Positions 8,657-18,500 of a stretch of DNA of 64,000 nt are shown piece by piece. The notes beneath the pieces are model-generated. The model did no database searches, had not been told where the DNA came from, and was given only the letters and a program-made list of their open reading frames with translations. The DNA is from Pseudomonadota bacterium (GTDB taxonomy: Bacteria; Pseudomonadota; Alphaproteobacteria; Rhodospirillales; Magnetospirillaceae), in NCBI GenBank assembly GCA_021848545.1, contig JAJZUL010000001.1, positions 62,001 through 126,000 on the forward strand. Reading direction: 5' to 3'. The position numbers and the translations under genes are program-made. Each line of letters starts with the position of its first letter. Within the stretch, counting starts at the first letter, position 1.

Positions 8657-9820
8657 TTACAACCCCTTCTCAAAAGCGGCGGGAGCGCGCAGGTACGCAC
8701 CGAACAAATCCGGCAACCGGCTCTCGAAATCGGTGAGCGGGTCGCCGGGGTCGAGCTTGTATGAGGCCGCTTTCTCACAAAAAATCTTAATCAATTTTTT
8801 GTTGGCAGGCGAATCGAATATCTCCCGAAACTTGTTTTCCCCTAATTTTTCCAGGCCGATCCGCAAAAAAACCGGCATGTACTGGAATTGAAGAAGACGA
8901 ATAACCTGATCTATGGTCTCTGCGGAAACAAGATGAAGGAAATCGGCAATTTGCTCCAAATCTTTTGCGTTTTTTTGCTCCATGATTTCAAGACGATTGC
9001 AATCCGTACACATCTCCCAGAAATTCTCGCCCATTTTTTCGTAAACGGCACCGTGAAGGAATTCATACCGTTCCTTGCCCAGAAAGGCGATTCCCTTGGC
9101 GGCCAACGGTTGGGTATCGAGCATTTCGCGCATCATGTCGTCAGACAAAATGCGACGGGCCTGCTCCATGTTGTGACGCCCGATATCGGCCAGTTGGGCA
9201 ATCGCATCCGGATTACGCAAGGTGGTGCAGCCCGGACCAAGCTCCAGCAACAGCTTGACCGGCAATTCGGCGAACAGCGGAATCAGCGGAACTTGCCAGT
9301 CGTAATTCAAATGATCGTTGATCGCCGCATAGAATTTGTCGGCCTGGGTAGGACTTGGTTTCGGCTGCTCCGATTCCGACCATTTGCCGCGAACCAGATT
9401 GGCGATGCGGTCCAACAGCGTGCGCGTCTCGGCCTTCATGACCGCATTGGCATCGGCGGACTTCTCCCAACGGCTTTCCGCATAGGCCTTGCAGCCGGAC
9501 CGGACCACCATGCCGACAACCTGATTGATGCTCCGCTCGCATTTGAGAGGCGCGTCGTCATCGGTCACCGGCTGCCCCGCCGCATCGACCAGAAGATCGG
9601 CGAACAACTGACGCTCCTTGGCGAAAACCTGGAGACAGCCGTAAAGCAGTTCCGGATTTCGTATCACCGTATTGTATGGATCGTCATAGGATGACAGGCC
9701 GGGAATGATCTTCGCCAGACGCTCGGTCACCGGCCCTTTAATGGTCCGGACGATCTCCTTACGGTTGGCCGCATCCTTGTCCTGCCGGCTGGTCGCCACG
9801 GTCTTGGCCGTTTGGGCCAT
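8657..9820 (-). CDS. Conserved-looking hypothetical protein, 387 aa
   Basis: I do not recognise a family. The product is a soluble, largely alpha-helical protein with no signal peptide or membrane segment. Its N-terminus is polar and basic, and a central stretch (QVPLIPLFAELPVKLLLELG) is rich in Leu and Pro. It has one CxxC (EMCTDCNRLE). A good Shine-Dalgarno (AGGGGG) precedes the ATG. It starts 8 bp after the stop of the DUF2336 gene on the same strand, so the two are almost certainly co-transcribed and may act together. The neighbouring EAL and GGDEF genes suggest, but do not show, a signalling role. Confidence 0.7.
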   Translation of the reverse strand: MAQTAKTVATSRQDKDAANRKEIVRTIKGPVTERLAKIIPGLSSYDDPYNTVIRNPELLYGCLQVFAKERQLFADLLVDAAGQPVTDDDAPLKCERSINQVVGMVVRSGCKAYAESRWEKSADANAVMKAETRTLLDRIANLVRGKWSESEQPKPSPTQADKFYAAINDHLNYDWQVPLIPLFAELPVKLLLELGPGCTTLRNPDAIAQLADIGRHNMEQARRILSDDMMREMLDTQPLAAKGIAFLGKERYEFLHGAVYEKMGENFWEMCTDCNRLEIMEQKNAKDLEQIADFLHLVSAETIDQVIRLLQFQYMPVFLRIGLEKLGENKFREIFDSPANKKLIKIFCEKAASYKLDPGDPLTDFESRLPDLFGAYLRAPAAFEKGL

Positions 9821-9828
9821 TCCACCCC

Positions 9829-10968
9829 CTAAAAAACCTGGTCTGAATTCAACGTCGCGGGCAATTGCCCCATGCGCGCCAGCAGATATTCGAGATCGTC
9901 ATTCTCGAATCGAACGCCGAGATCGCCGTACTGGGTCAGGATGCGTTCGATCATCCGCCGGGAAAAACGCTCCCGATCGCGAGGCCCGCCGTCAAATTGC
10001 ATGGTTTGGCGCAAATCGACGGCGGCCCGCATGGCCGTGTACAGTGTCTTGGGCAATCCGGCCTGGGCATACAGGGCGGCGAAGCCACGATTGCCGGCAT
10101 CATGGATCAAGGTGCGCGCATTTTCCACCGGGATGCGGGCGAGCTTGGCCAAAGCCGCCTCGAAAAACGTGATATCGCCCATGCAAACCGCCCGCAAAAT
10201 GATCGAGGGCGTCAGACGATTGTTGCGGAACAAATGGTCGGCCAGCTTGAGCGCGTCGGTTTCGGCCTCGGCCAGCCCCAGCACGGCCCGCTCCCGCGCC
10301 TGGACCAGCAGAATATCGGCGATACCGGGATCGAGATCCCGACGCTGCCGCAGATATTCGCGGATATCCTCCGACACACGGGTCATCAAGCGTTCGGCGA
10401 TGGTGACCGGCAAATTGCGGCGCAGGGCCAAAGGCTGGCTCACCAACCGGCTATCGCTATATTCGTCGACCACGCGCCCCAGGGTGGTTTCGCTGATCTC
10501 GGCGCCGGCGTTGGCCATCAGGGTGGCCACGGCCCCCTCGTCGTGGCTATCGACCAAGGCGTCGGCGACACCCGACGAGACGCGGGCGCGACGCGCGACC
10601 GCTTCGTTTTTCGAGTGATTGTGACCGCGGACGATATCGATAAGGTCCTCGTCCGACAGGACCTCGGAAAATTGCAGGATCGGCAGCGCCACCGTTTCCA
10701 CGTCGCGAGCCAGGGCGACCGCCACGTCATGGGGAAGCAGGGGATTTTCCTTGAGCTGCAGGGCCAGAGCCTCGCGCACCCGCACCTCGGCATCCCGGGT
10801 CATCGTGCGAAAGATGTCCTCGGCCATCCGGCGCTCGGTTTCACTCAAGCTCGGATGCTGTGCGGCGATCTTGCCGGCGATCTCCGCCCGAACCCCACCG
10901 TCGCTGTCAGCCAGAAGGCGCTGAATATCCTCGCCTTTTAGAAGCTGTGTCTCGTCCCGGTCAGCCAT
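9829..10968 (-). CDS. DUF2336 domain-containing protein
   Basis: A 379-residue soluble protein that I assign to the DUF2336 family, alpha-helical proteins common in Rhodospirillales and other alphaproteobacteria. The helical repeat-like character is visible as recurring pieces of the type VREALALQLKENPLLPHDVAVALARDVETVALPIL, with a C-terminal region rich in Arg and Glu. The molecular function is unknown; members often sit near two-component or c-di-GMP genes. Here it is the first gene of a pair with the 387-residue unknown, inside a region with GGDEF/EAL genes on both sides. Confidence 0.75.
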   Translation of the reverse strand: MADRDETQLLKGEDIQRLLADSDGGVRAEIAGKIAAQHPSLSETERRMAEDIFRTMTRDAEVRVREALALQLKENPLLPHDVAVALARDVETVALPILQFSEVLSDEDLIDIVRGHNHSKNEAVARRARVSSGVADALVDSHDEGAVATLMANAGAEISETTLGRVVDEYSDSRLVSQPLALRRNLPVTIAERLMTRVSEDIREYLRQRRDLDPGIADILLVQARERAVLGLAEAETDALKLADHLFRNNRLTPSIILRAVCMGDITFFEAALAKLARIPVENARTLIHDAGNRGFAALYAQAGLPKTLYTAMRAAVDLRQTMQFDGGPRDRERFSRRMIERILTQYGDLGVRFENDDLEYLLARMGQLPATLNSDQVF

Positions 10969-11091
10969 TCCCGTGTCCCAGACCGCCCCATTGAAGGCCC
11001 CTTGGCGCCCATCGCCGTCAAGTGGACACTATACAACCGTTGCAGCAAGGTGAACAGCCCGACGCCCCGTTTCCGGATTTGCGGCCGGATT

Positions 11092-11793
11092 TCAAAGCCC
11101 GGCCCGATCAAGCCAGCCGGACAGCATGATCCGGCCGGCCGGATCGAGAGCCGGCGCGCGACGACGATTCTCGCCCCGAAGCGCGGCGACGTCGATTGCC
11201 TGGGCGGCAAGCTCGGCCGTGTGGCCGATCAGCCAGGATTCCAGTCCATCCGCCGTCACCTCCGGATGAAATTGCAGGGCCAGCGCCGCGTCGCCCCACG
11301 AGAACGCCTGGACGGGCGTCATGGGGGTCGATGCCAAAAGCTCGGCGCCTTTGGGCAGCTCGATGATGTCGCCGTGCCAATGCAGGACCGGAATCCCCGT
11401 CAACGACGCCAGCGGCGATCTCTCTCCGGCCGGGGTCAGGCTGAGAGCCGACCATCCGATTTCCTTGCCGGCCGGATTGGCGCCCACCCCGGCCCCAAGG
11501 GCGCGCGCCATCAATTGGGCGCCCAGGCAGATGCCAAGCACCGCCCGGCCGGCTTCCAGACGCTTGGCGATAATCGCCGCCTCATCCGCCAAAAATGAGT
11601 AAAGGGCGTCGTCGCCGGCGCCGATGGGACCGCCCAATACGACAAGAAGATCGGGATCCTCGGCAATCAGGCCGCGCACATCGTCGCGACCGGCCTCGAC
11701 GTAGCGCGACGCGATTCCCCGCGCCGCCAAAATCGGCGCCAGCACGCCCAGATCCTCGAAGGCGACATGACGGATCGCGACACAGTTTTTCAT
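11092..11793 (-). CDS. Class I glutamine amidotransferase (GMP-synthase-like GATase domain)
   Basis: A 233-residue stand-alone GATase1 domain. The nucleophile elbow GICLGAQ is present, as are the HWHGD segment and the LQFHPEV motif carrying the catalytic His and Glu. The ATG at 11793 is preceded by AAGGGG seven bases upstream and fits the family start. Stand-alone members hydrolyse glutamine or gamma-glutamyl compounds and supply ammonia, or act on polyamine or peptide substrates. The acceptor here cannot be told from the sequence. It is divergent from the EAL-domain gene and separated by about 120 bp from the DUF2336 gene. Confidence 0.85.
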   Translation of the reverse strand: MKNCVAIRHVAFEDLGVLAPILAARGIASRYVEAGRDDVRGLIAEDPDLLVVLGGPIGAGDDALYSFLADEAAIIAKRLEAGRAVLGICLGAQLMARALGAGVGANPAGKEIGWSALSLTPAGERSPLASLTGIPVLHWHGDIIELPKGAELLASTPMTPVQAFSWGDAALALQFHPEVTADGLESWLIGHTAELAAQAIDVAALRGENRRRAPALDPAGRIMLSGWLDRAGL

Positions 11794-12000
11794 GACCTCA
11801 CCCCTTGTCCAGAATCGACCGGGGCGAATCGCCCGTGCGATCGGGCCTGGTCGCATCCCGGCTCCGGCATTGGCGGTTGTTCCGGCCATCCATGTGGTCG
11901 CCATATACTACGGAAGGTTGCGCCTAAACTTGCGCACATATTAATTTTCCTTTACCCTTTTTTTCGTTCACAATCCCCCTTGTAGTTCGGCAGGGTGCAT

Positions 12001-13680
12001 ATGGCGGATGAATCGGATCTTGTCGATAAATTGCGCCAACAACGCGATCGATTCATCGCGTTCGCGTTCGCCGGCGCGGACATGCTCGTCGAAATGCGCG
12101 ACAACGACATTATCGGCTATTCGGCGGGCGCCGGCGAGGCTCTGCATGGGCTGACGGACCGTGATCTGGTGGGCCGACCGCTTAAGGACTTCGTTCACCC
12201 CCGCGACCAGAAACTGTTCGAGGACGCCATTCAGCGCCTCCATAACAGCGGGCGCCTGGATCAATTGACCATTTCCCTGATCGGCCGCGACGAGGTGGTT
12301 TCGCGCATGCGCCTTTCAGGCATTCGCCTGCCCCAGATGACCTGCAGCCATCTGGTCCTGGGGCGGATACCGACCATGGCCGATAACGAGGCGCAGGGCC
12401 GCAACGTCGACGGCAAGACCCGCTTCGTCGAAACGATGCGCCAACGCCTTAACGACGCCAATCGCGCCGGCCAGGCGCTGACCCTGACCCTGGTGGATTT
12501 GTCCGCCAGCGATTTCAGCGGGCTCGACCCCGCCATCACCCAGAATCTGCTGACCACGCTTCATCACGCCTTGGACGGCATATCGGTGGATGGGGCTTCG
12601 GCCGGCCATCTGGGCGAACGCACCTTCGGTGTTCTGCATCATCCCGACACGACCCCCCATGTACTCGAAGAGAATTTGATGCGGGTGGGCCGGAAATTCG
12701 CCGATGGCAGGGTGGGATTGAAGCTGAAATCCAATTCCGTCGCCATGAAGGATAGCGGGCTGAGCAGCGACGACGTAACGAAAGCGCTGACCTACATCAT
12801 CAACAGCTACCTGCGCGACAGCACCCAATTCGCCATCACCACGCTGGCCGAGGGGGCGCAAATCGCTTTGGAGGACAGTCTGATCCGGGTGAAGAATTTC
12901 CGCAAAATGCTGCGCCAGGACAAGCTGACCTTTCTGTACCAGCCCGCCATCAATATCCGGACGGGGGCGCCCCTGAATTACGAGGCGTTCACCCGCATCG
13001 ATCACAACAACGCGCTTTTCACGCCGGCCCAGATCCTGCCTTTCGCCGCCGAAGCCGGCGTCATCGGCGAGATGGACGTGGCGGTGTGCCGCAAGATCCT
13101 GAGCCTGATGAGCGACCCCAAGCTCATTTCGCCGCTGGCCCACATCGCGCTCAACATTTCGGCTCATTCCCTGGTCAACCCCATCTTTTTCCGCAATCTG
13201 CAGCAGGTGCTGAAGGAGCATCAGCCTCGGCTGGGGCGGTTGATCCTCGAAATCACCGACGTCGCCACCATCTCCAATCTCGACGACACGCGGCGTCTGT
13301 TGACGCGCCTGCGATCCCAGGGCATTCGCATTTCCCTGGACGATCTGGGAGCCGGAAGCGCCGCCATCGATCTGTTGCGGACCTTGCCGGTGGATTTCGC
13401 CAAGGTCGATCACCATTACATCGCCGAAGCGAACACACCCAAGGGGCTGGCGGTGATTCGCGCGATCGCCAGCCTGTGCCGCGAGCTGGGCGTGGTGGCC
13501 ATCGCCGAGCGGGTCGAGGACGTCAAGACCCTGGCCCTGATCGCCGATGTCGGAATCGACTATGCCCAGGGATACTATTTCGACAAGCCCACCGCCGAGC
13601 CGCCGCAAAAGGTCCGCTATTACACCGAACAGGTGGAACGCGCCGGCCTGGCGACGCCGTCGCTCGCCAGCACCGCCTGA
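12001..13680 (+). CDS. PAS and divergent EAL-domain protein
   Basis: A 560-residue cytoplasmic protein. The N-terminal ~120 residues look like a PAS domain (VEMRDNDIIGYSAGAGEALHG, LVGRPLKDFVHPRD). The middle section is unassigned, and an EAL domain occupies about residues 300-545. Several signatures deviate: EAF (328-330) replaces EAL, DDLGAG replaces DDFGTG, and AERVED replaces AEGVET. The acidic residues and lysine that coordinate metal and substrate mostly remain, so activity is uncertain; it may be a c-di-GMP receptor. ATG at 12001 (AGGG upstream) is preferred to the GTG two codons earlier. Confidence 0.85.
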   Translation: MADESDLVDKLRQQRDRFIAFAFAGADMLVEMRDNDIIGYSAGAGEALHGLTDRDLVGRPLKDFVHPRDQKLFEDAIQRLHNSGRLDQLTISLIGRDEVVSRMRLSGIRLPQMTCSHLVLGRIPTMADNEAQGRNVDGKTRFVETMRQRLNDANRAGQALTLTLVDLSASDFSGLDPAITQNLLTTLHHALDGISVDGASAGHLGERTFGVLHHPDTTPHVLEENLMRVGRKFADGRVGLKLKSNSVAMKDSGLSSDDVTKALTYIINSYLRDSTQFAITTLAEGAQIALEDSLIRVKNFRKMLRQDKLTFLYQPAINIRTGAPLNYEAFTRIDHNNALFTPAQILPFAAEAGVIGEMDVAVCRKILSLMSDPKLISPLAHIALNISAHSLVNPIFFRNLQQVLKEHQPRLGRLILEITDVATISNLDDTRRLLTRLRSQGIRISLDDLGAGSAAIDLLRTLPVDFAKVDHHYIAEANTPKGLAVIRAIASLCRELGVVAIAERVEDVKTLALIADVGIDYAQGYYFDKPTAEPPQKVRYYTEQVERAGLATPSLASTA

Positions 13681-13684
13681 CGAA

Positions 13685-14548
13685 TCAAACGGCAGCCCGT
13701 TTGCCTCCGGGCGCCATGGCGAAGGTCACCGCGCAGATCACCACCAGACCGCCGGCCATCTGCAAGGCGGTGGGCGGCGTGCCCAACACCGCGCTGATGG
13801 ACATCGCCGCCACCGGCACCAGATTGAGGAACAGGGCGCCCTTGGCCGCCCCCAGCCGCACCAGCCCGGCATTGTAGAACAGATAGGCGAAGACCGTTCC
13901 CGCCACGGCCATGACCAGCAGGCTGATCGCCGCCCGCGGCCCGGGCATCGCCAGCGGCACCCCGGCCAGGATCACCGCCACCCCCAGGGTGATGGCCGCC
14001 CAGATCATCAGCACCGCCGTATTTCCCAGTGAATTTCCGGTCGGCATCAGGCGCCGCACCAGCACGTTATAGCCACCCCAGACCAGATCGGCGACCAGCA
14101 TCAGCCCGTCGCCCGGCGACAGGCTCAGCCGCGCCCCGGCCCCCAACACCACCGTCGCGACGCCGGCAAAGGCCAGGGGAACAGCCATCATCTGCCGCAC
14201 CCCCGGCCGTTCCCCCAGGAACAAGGCCGCCATCAGGGCGGTCACCAGCGGATTGGTGGCCATGACCAGAGCGCCGGTCACCGGCGAGGTCATGTGCATG
14301 GCGTTGAAGAACAGAACGTTGAACAGCCCGGCCGTCACCCCCAACACCCCCAGGGAACGGATGCGCCCCATCACCGGCACGGTGTTTCCGCGCATCCAGG
14401 CCAGCGGCACCATCACCAGCGCCGCCAGGATGAAGCGGCCCAGCGCGCCGGCCAGGGGCTGAATATCATGCACCACCAGACCGGCCAGGGGGAAATTGGC
14501 CCCCCAGAACACCACCGCCAGCACGGTCAGGACATAGGTCGCGCCCAC
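13685..14548 (-). CDS. EamA-family (DMT superfamily) transporter
   Basis: A 287-residue protein made of ten hydrophobic segments arranged as two EamA repeats, with N-terminal VFWGANFPLAGLVV and a second-half VWGGYNVLVRRL typical of drug/metabolite exporters. The start is GTG with AAGGAA seven bases upstream. It is divergent from the LysR gene (99 bp between starts), and a LysR regulator beside a transporter usually controls it, so an amino-acid or drug efflux role is likely. The substrate is unknown. Its stop lies 4 bp from the stop of the EAL gene. Confidence 0.88.
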   Translation of the reverse strand: MGATYVLTVLAVVFWGANFPLAGLVVHDIQPLAGALGRFILAALVMVPLAWMRGNTVPVMGRIRSLGVLGVTAGLFNVLFFNAMHMTSPVTGALVMATNPLVTALMAALFLGERPGVRQMMAVPLAFAGVATVVLGAGARLSLSPGDGLMLVADLVWGGYNVLVRRLMPTGNSLGNTAVLMIWAAITLGVAVILAGVPLAMPGPRAAISLLVMAVAGTVFAYLFYNAGLVRLGAAKGALFLNLVPVAAMSISAVLGTPPTALQMAGGLVVICAVTFAMAPGGKRAAV

Positions 14549-14647
14549 TGTTCCATTCCTTCAGGAATTTTTACGATGCCAAACTCTAAATGCTCATAAT
14601 ATGGGGCGCAAACGAGCTTCTCTTGCGATACGGAATAAGATTTTCTA

Positions 14648-15571
14648 ATGAAACGCCAACTGCCTTCGCTGCGGGCTTTGTGCGCTTTCGAAGCCACCGC
14701 CCGGCATCTGTCCATGGCGCGCGCCGCCGAGGAACTGCACGTTACGCCGGCCGCCATCAGCCAGCAGATCAGGGCGCTTGAGGAGCATTTGGGCGTCGCC
14801 CTGTTCCACCGTTCGGGCCGGCTGGCCCTGACGGCGGCGGCGGCGGCTGTCCTTCCCCAATTGAGCGACGCCTTCGACGCCCTGGAACGGGCGACGGATC
14901 GCCTGCGGGGCGTGCGGCCGGGCGGGTTGCTGATGGTGTCGGCCCCTCCCAGTTTCGCCGCGCGCTGGCTGATCCCCCGCCTCGACGCCTTCCACAACGC
15001 CCATCCGGACATCGATCTGCGGCTGGCCGCCACCACCCGACTGGTCGATTTCGCCGTGGACGATGTCGATGTGGCCATCCGCTACGGTCCCGGCCACTAT
15101 CCGGGCTTGCATGCGGACAAGCTCAAAACCGAGGAAATCGTGCCGGTGGCCAGCCCGCGTCTGGCCGAACGGCTGGCGGCGCCCCGCGATCTGCTCGACA
15201 TGGTCCTGCTGCACAACGAATCGATGGACTGGGACCCGACCTTTCCGTCCTGGCCGCGTTGGCTGCGCGACGCGGGGGTGGAAACCGGCGGCGCGTTGCG
15301 GCTGCGCCGTTTCAGCGACACCAATCTGGTGATCGAGGCGGCGGTGGCCGGCCTCGGCGTCGGCCTGACCTGGCGCACCCTGGCTTCCGAGGAACTGGCC
15401 CAGGGACGGCTGGTGGCGATCTTTCCCGGGCAGCCGTCGGGCAGCGCCTATCATCTGGTCTGCCCGCCCAGACGGCTGGACGATCCGCCGGTGGCCGCGT
15501 TCCGCCGCTGGGTGCGAACCCGGATGAGGGAAACGGAGGATGAGGGGCTCAATAATCCTGTTTCCAGGTGA
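14648..15571 (+). CDS. LysR-family transcriptional regulator, GcvA-like
   Basis: A 307-residue LysR protein. The N-terminal helix-turn-helix spans about residues 8-65 (FEATARHLSMARAAEELHVTPAAISQQI), followed by the linker helix and an effector-binding domain. The pattern (PSLRALCAFEA, RRLDDPPVAAFRRWV) is closest to the GcvA/AmpR-like subgroup. It is divergently arranged with the EamA transporter, its likely target. Its 3' end overlaps the end of tamB on the opposite strand by 23 bp. Confidence 0.9.
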   Translation: MKRQLPSLRALCAFEATARHLSMARAAEELHVTPAAISQQIRALEEHLGVALFHRSGRLALTAAAAAVLPQLSDAFDALERATDRLRGVRPGGLLMVSAPPSFAARWLIPRLDAFHNAHPDIDLRLAATTRLVDFAVDDVDVAIRYGPGHYPGLHADKLKTEEIVPVASPRLAERLAAPRDLLDMVLLHNESMDWDPTFPSWPRWLRDAGVETGGALRLRRFSDTNLVIEAAVAGLGVGLTWRTLASEELAQGRLVAIFPGQPSGSAYHLVCPPRRLDDPPVAAFRRWVRTRMRETEDEGLNNPVSR

Positions 15572-18500
15572 ATCCCACGGACCCCCCGCTCTGGTCGCCG
15601 ATCCCGGTGGTCACCGACAGGCCGTGGCCGACATTTTCCTCCAGCATGACCCGCCCCACCCCCTGCACACCCTGTTCGACGCGCACGAAGGTGTCGGGGC
15701 CGATATATTTGCCGAGACTGAGAGTCGGACCGCCGGCCGAGCCGCCTTGACCGCCGCCGACCTCCAGCATGTCGAGCCCCAACAGAGTGCGCAGATCGCC
15801 CAAAGGATCGAACCCGCCGTTCCCCCCCAGCCCCAGTCCCACCGCGGCCATCTGAGCCAGCTGCAATTGCTGAAAGGAGGTCAGCGTGCCGACATCCTTG
15901 CCGAACAGCAGCCGGGCGAGAATTTCCTCCTTGGGCAAAGGCGGCGTCGAGGTGAAACCGACGGAGGGGTGGTCGGCGCTGCCGCCAACCTGGACGGTCG
16001 CGACGATATCCTGGGCCTGGGCCTGGGCCGAAACGTCGAGCAGCGGATCGATGGCGGGACCGCCGGCGAAGGTGACGGAGCTGGCGGGCGACAGGGTGAA
16101 GATGCGGCCGAACAGATCGTAGCGGCCCCGCACCGGATTGAGCGATCCGCTCAGAACCGGCTTATCCAGCGTGCCCGTCGCCTTGACGGCCCCGCGCCAT
16201 TCCGATTCAAGCCCGCGACCGCGAACGTAAGCGTGGTGAATGGCGACCCCCACGTCCAAAGCCATCGGCAGCGATGGTCCCGCCGAGGCCGGCGCGGGCG
16301 ACGTCTTGGGCGCGGGAGCGATGGGCCGCCCCTTGCCGTCGACCTCGATCACATCCAGGGTCGGCGGGCCGCCGCCGGCCAGACGGCCGATATCGAGTTC
16401 GGCGCGATCGACCACCAGGGCGCCGGACAGATGGCCCCCCTGTCCGCTGCCGGCGACGGACAGGGTACCGGACGCGGTCGCCTCGCCCTCGCCGGTGGAC
16501 AGAACCCGGAATTCGGTCAATACCGCTTTCGCGTCATAGGCCCCCGACAGGGCGGCCCGTCCGTCGAAGGCCACCCGTCCCTTGCCGCCATCCCCCCCCG
16601 TGCCGGTCACCGTGACCGTGTTGCCGGCCAGGACCGCCGTCGCCGCGACTTTCGACAAAAGGGTGCCGGTGGCGAAATGATCGATGCGGCCATCGGTGAT
16701 GGCGGCCCGCCCGGACCAGACCGGCGCGGCGACGGTGCCGCCCATGGTGACGTCGGCTTGCAGCCGGCCCAGCAACGCGGTCCCGTTCAGGGGCAAGGCG
16801 GCGCTCAAGGCGCCCATGTCGCCGGTCATGCGCAACCGGCCGGCGATCGGCGCAGCCCCATTCCACACCCACGGAACCGACAAGCGGGCCGTCGCCCGCA
16901 ACCGGTCGCCGCCCCGGGCCTCGATATCGGCGTTCACCCGCCCCCGACTCACCGCGACGTTCGCCTTGGCCCCGATGCCGCTGACCAACGCGCCCCCCGT
17001 CCCGCCCCAGCCCAGATCGCGCCCGCTGACGATCATGCGGCCGTCCGGCTGAGCGACGGTGCCGCCGATGGTGGCGGAGCCGTCCACGGCGCCCCGCAAC
17101 GCCATATCCGGGGCCAGCAGCGCCACCAGCGAAAGCGGGACGGCCTTCATCCGCGCCCGCACGGCCAGACGTCCGTCGCGCAATCCGCCCTGGGCATCGA
17201 TGCGACCGCCATCGACCATGACCGACAGCGGCGACGCGACGATCGTTTTCGGCCCCCAGACCAGACGGGTCCGATGGATCAGCCCCATCCTGTCGGAGCC
17301 GGCCTGAACGGACAGATGGTCGAGATCGACGCTCCCGCCTTCCTTTTGCAAAGCGACGGACCCGCTGGCGGCCAGACTCGCTCCCCGGCCCTTGGCATCG
17401 ATGCGGAATCGGGGGGCCGTCGTCAAACGGCTGGCCTCCGCCCGCACCGACACCTTGCCCGCGTGGATGCCCGCTATCGCCAGGGCATCCGCGCTCCCCT
17501 CCAGACGCACCGTCTGCCCCCGGGCCGGATCGAGCCGAGCCGTCATATGGATGGCCCCGGAAGCCTGTGTTCCGATCACCTTCGCCCAATCGGCCAGACG
17601 CGCCGCGTCCAGCACCAGCCGGCCTTGGATTCCTCCGTTGCGAAGGGTGAGCGCCCCCGTGATCCGCGTCCCCTTCGCCGTCAGGGCAATGGGATCAAGG
17701 CGCAGGCCACCGGCGGTCGCGATCCCGATCCGTCCCGACAAAGGCGGCGCGCCCATCGCCGTCACATCCGTCACGGCGGCGCCCCCTTGAAATGACGGAT
17801 TTTCAATGGAACCAATGAGATGGCCAGCAATTCTCACCCTTCCAGAGAGGCCGTGACCCACCCATGAAACGGTCGGCAGATCGATATCGCCCCTCAGCGA
17901 CAGACGTGGCGTCACGTCTCCGGCGGCATCGACGGTCCCGCCGGCGGCGGATATCCGCCCCGATACCAGACGAACCGGTTTGCCGGGGGCGACGGCCAGC
18001 ACGGCGTGAACGCCCGGCTGCCGACCCAGCAGACGGTCGATCGCCCCATTCCCCGTGACCAGCCCTTCCGTTCGGCCGGCCATGGCCAGCCGGAGCCGCC
18101 CCGCCGGCACATCGCCGGTCAGAACCAGATCGACAACGGCTCCGCCGGTCACCTTTCGCCCGACCAACCGACCCAGATCCTTGACTTGCAGATGGCCGCT
18201 CAGACGGCTGTCGCGCCCCCACTTGGCCATGACACCGCTCAGGACCAGATCGGCGGCCCCATCCGTCACCCCCACCCGCCCCAGGGTGATGCGCCCGGCA
18301 TCGGAATCGATAACGGCCGCCAGATCGGCGAATAGTGTGTCGCCGCCGAATCCGGCGCCATGCCAGCCGGGCCGCAGAACCTCCAGCCGCGCCGTGGTGG
18401 TCCATCGCCCGTTTCGGCGTACCATTCGGGCCTCAAGCCCCATTCCGCGCCAGGAACCGGGGCCTGCCCGCCCCGGACCGGCCAATGCCCGCGCCGTGAT

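Noticed and set aside
15540-17795. A 751-codon plus-strand frame opposite tamB
   Set aside because: Low-complexity Pro/Gly/Arg/His translation, wholly antisense to TamB; a codon-bias artefact.
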